Below are positions 1-5,368 of a stretch of 8,380 nt of DNA, one piece after another. Position numbers and translations under genes: made by a program. Where the stretch lies: contig DASUWJ010000039.1 in the NCBI GenBank assembly GCA_036378475.1, forward strand, positions 1-8,380, given 5' to 3'. Position 1 is the stretch's first letter, and each line of letters starts with the position of its first letter. Source of the stretch: 13-2-20CM-68-14 sp036378475 (lineage in GTDB: Bacteria > Actinomycetota > Thermoleophilia > Gaiellales > Gaiellaceae). Below the pieces are notes generated by a model, which was not told where the DNA came from, did no database searches, and saw nothing but the letters and a program-made list of their open reading frames with translations.

Positions 1-696
1 CAGAGCGAGCAGCGACCGCGACGGCATTCCCGCAATCCGATCGACCGCCTCACCTATCGCCTGCCCAGGCCCTGGCGGATCGCGATCGACTGGATCGTGA
101 CGATCGCCGGTGCGATCGCGATCGTGCTCGCGATCAAGCAGTGGGTGGTCAACCCCTACCGGATCCCCTCCTCGTCGATGGAACCGACGCTGCACTGCGC
201 CGGCGCTCCCGGCTGCGAGGCCCATCTGTCCGACCGCGTGCTCGCGAACCGCTTCATCTACGACTTTCGGCGCCCGCACCGGGGCGAGATCGTCGTCTTC
301 AAGACGCCGCCGAGCGCGCAGGCAAAGTGCGGTGCGGGAGGCACCTTCGTCAAGCGCCTGATCGGCCTGCCCGGCGAAACCTGGTCGGAGCGGAACGGCT
401 ACGTCTACATCAACGGCAAGCAGCTGAACGAGCCCTACATCAAGCCTGGTCGGCGCGACAACCAGACGATCACCCCGATCAAGATCGGCAAGGGTATGTA
501 CTTCATGATGGGCGACAACCGCCAGTCGTCCTGCGACTCCCGCGTCTGGGGCCCCGTTCCGAGGAAGAACCTGATCGGCGAGGTCTTCGCGACCTACTGG
601 CCGCCGAACCGGATCTCGATCTACTCGGTCTATCTCTCGTTCGGTCTCGGCGCCCTCGGGCTGCTTCGTCTGCCCCGGTGGCTGAGGCGACGCTGA
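1..696 (+). CDS. lepB: Signal peptidase I (3' part; 5' end outside window)
   Basis: This is type I signal peptidase, the membrane serine protease that cuts Sec and Tat signal peptides from exported proteins on the outer face of the membrane. The frame is open to the left edge, so the start lies outside; a GTG at 97 would fall inside the membrane segment and is not a credible start. Numbering from the first codon, a basic cytoplasmic stretch (1-26) is followed by one membrane helix (about 27-47). The catalytic Ser59 sits in PSSSMEPTL, the general-base Lys118 in FVKRLIGLPGE, and the GDNR box at 171-174 leads into SRVWGPVP. The C-terminus is short and basic. Four cysteines (66, 72, 110, 178) lie in the extracytoplasmic domain and could form disulfides. 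The next gene, rplS, follows 44 bases later. Confidence 0.95.
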   Translation, partial: QSEQRPRRHSRNPIDRLTYRLPRPWRIAIDWIVTIAGAIAIVLAIKQWVVNPYRIPSSSMEPTLHCAGAPGCEAHLSDRVLANRFIYDFRRPHRGEIVVFKTPPSAQAKCGAGGTFVKRLIGLPGETWSERNGYVYINGKQLNEPYIKPGRRDNQTITPIKIGKGMYFMMGDNRQSSCDSRVWGPVPRKNLIGEVFATYWPPNRISIYSVYLSFGLGALGLLRLPRWLRRR

Positions 697-710
697 GCGT
701 CCGCTAGCAT
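682..710 (+). promoter_or_regulatory. Probable rplS promoter
   Basis: A -10-like TAGCAT (705-710) lies just after the lepB stop. CTGAGG at 682-687 keeps only the TGA core of a -35 box, at 17-base spacing. A start near 717 would give a leader of only about 24 bases before the rplS ATG. The same GCTAGCAT string recurs at 2707-2714 ahead of the oxidoreductase. Read by eye only. Confidence 0.4.
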
Positions 711-718
711 TCAGCGCC

Positions 719-740
719 GGGCCCTGGCGGGGCCCTTCTT
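719..740 (+). promoter_or_regulatory. Hairpin and T-rich tract in the rplS leader
   Basis: GGGCC (719-723) can pair with GGCCC (731-735) around a seven-base loop. TTCTT follows and ends directly at the rplS ATG. The shape resembles a weak intrinsic terminator at the end of lepB, or a small L19 leader hairpin acting on translation. No free Shine-Dalgarno site remains; the only G-rich run (729-732) lies in the loop and 3' arm. The stem is only five base pairs, so confidence is low. Confidence 0.35.
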
Positions 741-1292
741 ATGCACCGCGTGATCGAAAGCCTCGAGCAGCGCCAGCTGCGCTCGGACCGCCCCCGCTTC
801 AAGCCCGGGGACACGGTCCGCGTCCACTTTCAGGTGATCGAGGGCCAGCGGCGGCGCGTCCAGGTCTTCGAGGGAATCGTGATCAAGCGCCAGGGGGCGG
901 GAGCGCGGGAGACGTTCACGGTGCGAAAGCAATCCTTTGGGGTGGGGGTGGAGCGCACCTTTCCGCTTCACTCGCCCAAGATCGAAAAGCTCGAGGTGGC
1001 CGCCATCGGCGACGTCAGCCGCGCCAAGCTCTACTACCTGCGCGGCAGAGTCGGGAAGAAGGCCCGCGTCCGTGAGGTGCAGCGGAGGGGGCCGCTATCC
1101 TCGGTCGATGCTGCCGCAGCAGGCGCCGGAGACGGAACCAAGCCCGAGCCCGACGACGACGCTGAGCACTCACAAGCCGCCGCTCAGCCAGCAGGCGAAC
1201 CCCAGTCCGGAGCCGACCCCGCCGGGCCTGACCGAGGCGCCGAGCCCGAAGCAGAGGCAGAGGAGGCCGGGGCGGAAGCTCCTAGCGTTTGA
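741..1292 (+). CDS. rplS: 50S ribosomal protein L19, with abnormal C-terminal tail
   Basis: This is large-subunit ribosomal protein L19, which lies at the interface of the ribosomal subunits. Residues 1-113 form a complete L19: FKPGDTVRVHFQVIEG at 20-35, the VFEGIVIKR strand at 42-50, GVGVERTFPLHSP at 67-79 and the basic YYLRGRVGKKARVRE end at 98-112. The family usually stops near residue 115-120. Here the frame continues to 183 residues with an Ala-, Pro- and Glu-rich tail. From about codon 123 the tail overlaps rnhB in another frame. Third-position GC in the overlap is about 62% in this frame and about 90% in the rnhB frame, so the tail looks like run-on after a lost stop rather than selected protein. 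The start is ATG, directly after a hairpin and without a clear ribosome-binding site. Confidence 0.93.
   Translation: MHRVIESLEQRQLRSDRPRFKPGDTVRVHFQVIEGQRRRVQVFEGIVIKRQGAGARETFTVRKQSFGVGVERTFPLHSPKIEKLEVAAIGDVSRAKLYYLRGRVGKKARVREVQRRGPLSSVDAAAAGAGDGTKPEPDDDAEHSQAAAQPAGEPQSGADPAGPDRGAEPEAEAEEAGAEAPSV
1096..1101 (+). promoter_or_regulatory. -10-like box ahead of rnhB
   Basis: TATCCT lies inside the rplS frame, six bases before the rnhB ATG at 1108, which fits a leaderless transcript. GTGAGG at 1073-1078 gives a weak -35 at 17-base spacing. GGAGGGGG at 1084-1091 resembles a Shine-Dalgarno site but sits about 16 bases from the ATG, which is too far to be ideal. Confidence 0.4.
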
Positions 1293-1908
1293 CCGCCGCC
1301 TGGACGCGCGCTTCGTCGCCGGGACGGACGAGGCGGGCCGTGGCTCGCTGGCCGGACCGCTCGTCGTCGCCGGCGTCTTGCTCGACTACGCCTGCCTGCG
1401 CGACCACCGGGTGCGTCCACTCGCCTGCCTCAATGACTCCAAGCAGCTGACGGCACCGGCCCGGGAAGCGCTGTTTCGAGCGGTCGTTGGCTGCGCCGAG
1501 AAGATCTCGGTGCGCGCGATCTCACCGCGCGAGATCGACGCCAACGGGCTCCATCGCTCAAACCTCGCGGCGATGCGTTCGATCCTCTGGGAGCTGGCGC
1601 CGCCGGCCGAGATCTGCCTGGTCGACGGCTTTCGTCTCGGCCCGAGCGCGCCCGAGCATCGAGCCGTCGTGGACGGGGACGAAAAGAGTGCCGCGATCGC
1701 CGCCGCCTCGATCGTCGCGAAGGTCGTGCGCGACCGGACGATGCGGCGCCTCGCCGCGCTCTACCCGCACTACGGCTTTTCCTCGCACGTCGGCTACATC
1801 ACGCCCGGCCACTCCGAGGCGGTGCGCAAGCGCGGGCCTTCCGAGATTCACCGCCGCTCCTTCGAGGCTCGCTGTTATGCCGGCCCGCTCGCCGAGGACG
1901 CCGCCTAG
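1108..1908 (+). CDS. rnhB: Ribonuclease HII
   Basis: RNase HII cuts the RNA strand of RNA-DNA hybrids and starts removal of single ribonucleotides from DNA. From ATG 1108 the protein is 266 residues. The four metal-binding acidic residues are present: Asp74 and Glu75 in GTDEAGRGSLAGP, Asp173 in LVDGFR, and Asp209 in VAKVVRDR. NDSKQL (109-114) and PHYGF with HVGYITPGH are also family signatures. Residues 1-57 are a Pro-, Ser- and Thr-rich, probably disordered leader that bacterial RNase HII usually lacks, and this part overlaps the rplS tail. The frame also opens at TTG 937, but that would place another 57 residues inside the L19 core, so ATG 1108 is preferred. No start codon lies between 1108 and the catalytic domain. 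The high third-position GC supports translation from here. Confidence 0.93.
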   Translation: MLPQQAPETEPSPSPTTTLSTHKPPLSQQANPSPEPTPPGLTEAPSPKQRQRRPGRKLLAFDRRLDARFVAGTDEAGRGSLAGPLVVAGVLLDYACLRDHRVRPLACLNDSKQLTAPAREALFRAVVGCAEKISVRAISPREIDANGLHRSNLAAMRSILWELAPPAEICLVDGFRLGPSAPEHRAVVDGDEKSAAIAAASIVAKVVRDRTMRRLAALYPHYGFSSHVGYITPGHSEAVRKRGPSEIHRRSFEARCYAGPLAEDAA

Positions 1909-1927
1909 GGGAGCGAGCGGGCTCCCC
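1908..1927 (+). terminator. Hairpin directly after the rnhB stop
   Basis: GGGGAGC (1908-1914) pairs perfectly with GCTCCCC (1921-1927) around a six-base loop, beginning at the last base of the rnhB stop codon. No T-run follows, as is common for hairpin terminators in high-GC actinobacteria. Position and perfect pairing support the call; function is inferred. Confidence 0.45.
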
Positions 1928-2038
1928 CGCGCCCCGGCCGCACCGGGACTCGGGTGAGCCTGTCCGGCGAGCCGCAGTTGCCAGAACCCGGCCCGCTCGC
2001 CGACTGAAGCCCGGGCCTCGCGAGCGCAGGGTGGGACC

Positions 2039-2047
2039 TGGGATACT
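2039..2047 (+). promoter_or_regulatory. Extended -10-like promoter of the secreted protein gene
   Basis: TG, one base, then GATACT (2042-2047) forms an extended -10 pattern ending seven bases before the GTG at 2055. This would give a leaderless or nearly leaderless transcript. No convincing -35 was seen. Confidence 0.35.
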
Positions 2048-2054
2048 CACCTCC

Positions 2055-2660
2055 GTGCGGGTCCTCGCCGCGCTGCTGGCCGGCTGCCTGATCGCCCTGG
2101 CGATCGGAATCGCGCAGGTTTCCGGCGCCCGCAGCTCCTCGAGCTGCGGCAGCGAGCGGTGGGCGATCAAAACGATGACCGACCCAATGGCGCGGCTTGT
2201 CGACCTCCAGCCGAGGCCGACGACGGTCGAGGCGCTGCGCCGGCTTCGGGCCCCCGCCCTGCTGGGCGCGCGCCGCAACCGCCCGGTCGAGACGACCACC
2301 TACCGAGTGCGGGCCCGCCTCCTCGGCTTCAAGACCGAGGCTGACTCGGACATCCACCTGGTCATCGCGGGCCTGCACACGGCTGGGACGATGATCGTCG
2401 AGTTTCCGTTGCGCGCTTGTGTCGGGCAGACGCCGGACGGCGTCCGGCGGAAGGTTTCCCTCGCGCGGGCGGCGCTCGTTCGCTGGTGCGGGACTCCCGA
2501 TTCGGGCTTCGCTGCCCTGACGGGTAGGGCGACGATCACCGGGGTCGGGTTCTTCGACTTCCTGCACGGCCAGACGGGGGTCGCTCCGAACGGCATCGAA
2601 CTCCACCCGGTGCTCGGATTCGTCGGCGCCTGCAAGCGCCCGCCACCGCCGCCCGCTTGA
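2055..2660 (+). CDS. Conserved secreted protein of unknown function
   Basis: The product is about 201 residues from GTG 2055. An N-terminal hydrophobic segment (RVLAALLAGCLIALAIG) looks like a Sec signal peptide or anchor. LAGC in it resembles a lipobox, but the hydrophobic run continues past the Cys, so a lipoprotein is less likely. A GTG at 2031 is an alternative start; 2055 is chosen because an extended -10 box lies just before it and would otherwise be coding. The mature part has four cysteines (residues 31, 122, 145, 193), which could form two disulfides, a DSDIHLVIA strand, and near the C-terminus the motif GFFDFLHGQTGVAPNGIELH. It ends in a proline run. I recall similar proteins in other actinobacteria but know no function and recognise no catalytic site. 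It stands between two hairpin- or promoter-bounded genes and is probably transcribed alone. Confidence 0.8.
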   Translation: MRVLAALLAGCLIALAIGIAQVSGARSSSSCGSERWAIKTMTDPMARLVDLQPRPTTVEALRRLRAPALLGARRNRPVETTTYRVRARLLGFKTEADSDIHLVIAGLHTAGTMIVEFPLRACVGQTPDGVRRKVSLARAALVRWCGTPDSGFAALTGRATITGVGFFDFLHGQTGVAPNGIELHPVLGFVGACKRPPPPPA

Positions 2661-2668
2661 GGAGGTGA
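2661..2668 (+). promoter_or_regulatory. Strong Shine-Dalgarno-like site with no matching gene
   Basis: GGAGGTGA directly follows the stop of the secreted protein gene and precedes GTGGTG at 2671. The frame from that GTG gives only a 48-residue Arg/Ser-rich peptide ending at 2817, and it is not the oxidoreductase frame. In the oxidoreductase frame a TAG at 2709-2711 blocks use of this site. It may be chance, a small leader peptide, or a remnant. Confidence 0.3.
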
Positions 2669-2708
2669 CTGTGGTGGGCCTGACCGGGCAGCGGCGTCGC
2701 GGCCTGGC

Positions 2709-2714
2709 TAGCAT
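2709..2714 (+). promoter_or_regulatory. -10-like box ahead of the FAD oxidoreductase
   Basis: TAGCAT within GCTAGCAT is identical to the box ahead of rplS. It ends six bases before the proposed ATC start at 2721, the same spacing as between TATCCT and the rnhB ATG. This suggests a leaderless transcript whose 5' end lies at or near the start codon. No clear -35 was found. Confidence 0.42.
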
Positions 2715-2720
2715 CGCGAG

Positions 2721-3893
2721 ATCGAGAGCTCCTTCTGGCTCGACGACGACACGACCGCGGTTTCGGCTCGACGCTTCGAGGGGCCCGCCGAGGTGGCGAT
2801 CGTCGGCGCGGGCGTGACGGGCTGTTCCTGTGCGCTGACACTCGCGGAGGCGGGGCTGAAGGTGCGGGTGTACGAGGCACGGACTGTCGCGAGCGGTGCC
2901 AGCGGCCGAAACGGCGGCTTTGCCCTCCGGGGCGGCGCCGCTCCCTACGACCTCGCCCGGGCGGAGCTCGGCACCTCTCGCGCCGCCTCGCTCTGGCGGT
3001 TCAGTGAGCGTGCGCTCGAGCGTCTGGCCGCGCTCGCCGGTGATGCGTTTCGCCGAACCGGGAGCCTCCGACTCGCCGCCGATCTTGCCGAGGGCGAGGA
3101 GCTCCAACGCGAGTACGAGGCCCTCCGCCGAGACGGCTTCGCGGTCGAGTGGCGGGCCGACCTGGACGGGAGATTGCGGGGGCGCTTCCACGGCGCGCTC
3201 TTCCATCCGGGCGACGGCTCGCTGCAGCCGGCTCGCTGGGTACGCCGGCTCGCCTCGCACGCGGCGGAGGCAGGGGCGGACCTCCGTGAGCTGACTCCCG
3301 TCACGACCCTCGACGAGCTCGATGCGGAAGAGGTCGTGCTCGCGACCGACGGGTACACGCGCGGGCTGCTTGCCTCGCTCGACGCGGTCGTCAGGCCGAC
3401 CCGCGGCCAGGTGATCGTGACGGAGCCCTTGCCCGAGCGACTCTTCTCCTGCCCGCACTATTCCCGTCACGGCTACGACTACTGGCAGCAAACACCGGAC
3501 GGACGGCTCGTTCTTGGCGGCTTTCGCGACCGCGCGCTCGACGACGAGTGGACCGCCGAGGAGGTGACGACGCCGTTGATCCAGTCGGAGCTCGAGCGCT
3601 TCGCCCGCGAGCTGACCGGAGCGACGCCGGTGATCGCGAGGCGCTGGGCGGGGATCTTCGGCACGACGTCAGACCGGTTGCCGCTGGTCGGCCCGGTCTC
3701 GGACCGAAAGGGCCTCTGGGTCGCATGCGGCTATTCCGGGCACGGCAACGTGCTCGGACTCGCCTGCGGCGAACTCGTCGCCCGGGCGATTCTCGGCGAG
3801 ACTCCCGCCGAGCTCGAGCTGTTCGAGCCGGGCCGGCTGCTTGTCCCGGAACAGCCGGCCGGTCTCCAGCCAAGCGGCGAGACAGCTGCGTGA
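2721..3893 (+). CDS. FAD-dependent oxidoreductase, D-amino-acid/glycine oxidase (DAO) family
   Basis: This is a flavoprotein of the DAO superfamily (DadA, sarcosine oxidase and gamma-glutamylputrescine oxidase relatives), which oxidise C-N bonds of amino acids or amines. Numbered from GTG 2793, the FAD-binding Rossmann motif GAGVTG is at 5-10, the ribose-binding Glu at 28, and ASGASGRNGGF at 33-43 is typical of the family. The C-terminal FAD-contacting part reads DRLPLVGPV and then CGYSGHGNVLG (312-322). GTG 2793 begins exactly on the first strand of the Rossmann fold, which is too late. The frame is open back to 2712 and encodes ESSFWLDDD and more, which is where this family normally begins. 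No ATG, GTG, TTG or CTG occurs there; ATC 2721 sits where the start is expected, giving 390 residues. The substrate cannot be told from sequence. It is probably a single-gene unit. Confidence 0.9.
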   Translation: MESSFWLDDDTTAVSARRFEGPAEVAIVGAGVTGCSCALTLAEAGLKVRVYEARTVASGASGRNGGFALRGGAAPYDLARAELGTSRAASLWRFSERALERLAALAGDAFRRTGSLRLAADLAEGEELQREYEALRRDGFAVEWRADLDGRLRGRFHGALFHPGDGSLQPARWVRRLASHAAEAGADLRELTPVTTLDELDAEEVVLATDGYTRGLLASLDAVVRPTRGQVIVTEPLPERLFSCPHYSRHGYDYWQQTPDGRLVLGGFRDRALDDEWTAEEVTTPLIQSELERFARELTGATPVIARRWAGIFGTTSDRLPLVGPVSDRKGLWVACGYSGHGNVLGLACGELVARAILGETPAELELFEPGRLLVPEQPAGLQPSGETAA

Positions 3894-3929
3894 CCTATGA
3901 AGGGCGACGCTTACGCCGCCAATCTGAGT

Positions 3930-3949
3930 AGCCGCCCTGAGGGCGGGCT
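3930..3949. terminator. Hairpin between the converging gene blocks
   Basis: CCGCCC (3932-3937) pairs with GGGCGG (3941-3946) around TGA. With one bulged base the stem extends to AGC/GCT at 3930-3932 and 3947-3949. It lies 36 bases past the plus-strand oxidoreductase stop and 39 bases past the end of the minus-strand small gene, so it could terminate both. No T-run is present on either side. Confidence 0.42.
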
Positions 3950-3988
3950 AGCTGCAGCTGTCTCCGGTGCCGCCGGCCTGGAGGCGCG

Positions 3989-4240
3989 CTATCTGGCCGG
4001 ATAGACGCGGCTCGCTATCGCAAGGATTCTCGTAAGCTCTGCTGGCGGGATTGAGCCCGGCTTGATTGCTTTCGGCGCGGCCCCCTCGGCGTCTGGACAC
4101 CCTTCCCTGAGCAGCGGCGCGTGATTCCAGCCTTCGTAGCCGACGACCGCCATCGCCGTCCCCGTGCCGACTGTCCCCGCCGACAGAACGGTCCCGGCGA
4201 CGATCCAGGCCATCCTTCGCCGCCGATATACCCGGCTCAT
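3989..4240 (-). CDS. Small hypothetical secreted or membrane-anchored protein
   Basis: The frame encodes 83 residues from ATG 4240; a GTG two codons upstream (4246) is the alternative. The N-terminus has a strongly basic cluster (RRRR at 6-9) followed by a hydrophobic, Gly/Ala/Thr-rich segment at about 11-33. This fits a signal peptide or single membrane anchor. The rest is polar, with one Cys and a Pro-rich stretch. Third-position GC is about 75%, below the roughly 90% counted in rnhB codons but above chance for a non-coding frame. I recognise no family. It lies 84 bases downstream of the broken methyltransferase gene on the same strand and has a tandem repeat upstream. It may be a lineage-specific gene, and a spurious frame is not excluded. 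Confidence 0.5.
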   Translation of the reverse strand: MSRVYRRRRMAWIVAGTVLSAGTVGTGTAMAVVGYEGWNHAPLLREGCPDAEGAAPKAIKPGSIPPAELTRILAIASRVYPAR

Positions 4241-4268
4241 AGGCACAAGATCTAGTACGCGACAGAGG

Positions 4269-4282
4269 ACGTTTCACGTTTC
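4269..4282 (-). repeat. Tandem heptamer upstream of the small secreted gene
   Basis: On the minus strand GAAACGT occurs twice in direct tandem, about 29-42 bases upstream of the ATG at 4240. The area is less GC-rich than its surroundings. It could be an operator or part of an extracytoplasmic-function-sigma -35 region (GAAAC), but no matching -10 at good spacing was seen, and chance is possible. Confidence 0.35.
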
Positions 4283-4330
4283 TAATCGAGGGACGGAAGC
4301 GACCGCCATCTCGCGTCGCCTCGAACGGTA

Positions 4331-5260
4331 TTACAGCTTTGCGCCGCGCAGAAACGCGAACGCCGAGCGCAAGCGGCCCGCGTTCTCCTCAACAAGCGGG
4401 CGCAGGTGCGCCTCAAACCGCTCCGCCTCCTCAGGCGTCAGAGTTTGCGCGATCGCCTCGCCCAGAGTCGGCACGATCGGGTTGCCGGAACTGTTGAGGG
4501 CCCGCACCCAGGGTCCGTGCATCCAGGACCCGGGCTCGAGCCTCGCCTCGTACTCCAGCCGAAGCGGATCGAACCCCGCCTCCTTCGCCCAGCGGAGCAA
4601 GTCGCGCTCGTCGAAGTCGATCAGCGTCCTTTCGCCCTCTGGCGACAGAGCATCGAGAACCTTCTGGGCGAGCTCAGGGATCTCCGAGAGGTCATAGCCA
4701 AGAAACCACCCCTCGGGCTCCGGGTAGCCGAAGACGTTGATCGGCTCGGCGATCGAGATCCGGCCGCCTGAGCGCAGAACACGGTAGAACTCGCGGAAGG
4801 CGCGCTCCTTACCCTCCCGGTTGAGTTAGATCAGGACCGAGCGGGTTGTGACGACGTCGACCGAGTCCTGCTCGAGCGGCAGTCGGTCGGCCGAGGCTCG
4901 TACGAATTCACACCGCTCGAGCAGCCCCAGCTCGGCGGCAAGGGCGCGGCAGTGGTCGAGCAGATCCTGGGAGACGTCGGCGAAGACGACACGGCCGTTC
5001 GGACCGATCCGATCGAGTGCCGCGAAGGCGATCATCCCGTCGCCGCAGCCGACATCGAGGAGGGTGTCGCCGGGAGCTAGCTCGCCATTGTCGAGTACGC
5101 GCTCACGGACAGGTGCGAGCTGCTCGAGCGTCTGCTGCCGCTCACGGGGATCTCCCCCGTCGCGGGTCGAGAGCAGCCACTGCGCCCATTGATCGCGTAT
5201 TTGACTACTCGAGCGATCGTTCGCATTCGCGCCCACAGGACTCCGTTCGCCGCTACGCAC
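4331..5260 (-). pseudogene. SAM-dependent methyltransferase interrupted by one in-frame stop
   Basis: The gene encodes a class I SAM-dependent methyltransferase of about 309 residues. Motif I is LLDVGCGDG (67-75), the acidic end of the second strand is FADVS (93-97), and ASADRLP precedes DVVTTRSVLI. Codon 145, at 4828-4826, is TAA. The same frame then continues without another stop through LNREGKERAFREFYRVLRSG, EPINVFGYPEPEGW and a full C-terminal domain to TAA at 4333-4331. Relatives, from memory, have Tyr after SVLI, so TAC to TAA is a single change. The rest of the frame is intact, which points to a very recent mutation, a sequencing or assembly error, or possibly readthrough. The start is uncertain: GTG 5260 gives a long N-terminus, and GTG 5236 is an alternative. 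The substrate is unknown. It lies 108 bases downstream of the dehydrogenase gene. Confidence 0.82.
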
Positions 5261-5368
5261 TCGCCCATTCTCGCAACGGCGGCTCGGCGGCGTACGACTC
5301 CGGAGCTAGTTCGGGCCAGCCCGCAGCGCGGCCAAATTCGCTGCCTCCATGCGCCTGCTCGGCGCCGG

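Noticed and set aside
97..99. GTG as the start of lepB
   Set aside because: It falls inside the membrane helix, and the frame stays open to the window edge with a plausible basic N-terminus, so the gene is simply cut by the window.
937..1107. Upstream extension of rnhB from TTG 937
   Set aside because: It would place 57 residues within the well-conserved L19 core in another frame. ATG 1108 with a nearby -10 box is a better start.
1905..3491. Long minus-strand frame of 528 codons opposite the secreted protein and oxidoreductase genes
   Set aside because: It is antisense to two recognisable genes, has an Arg/Gly/Pro-rich translation with no recognisable domain, and is a typical high-GC shadow frame.
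3950..3959. AGCTGCAGCT palindrome as an operator or recombination site
   Set aside because: It is a short perfect palindrome next to the terminator-like hairpin, with no second copy and no nearby recombinase gene.
4331..4600. Separate small gene starting inside the methyltransferase C-terminal half
   Set aside because: It is in the same frame as the interrupted methyltransferase and continues its family sequence, so it is the tail of that gene, not an independent one.
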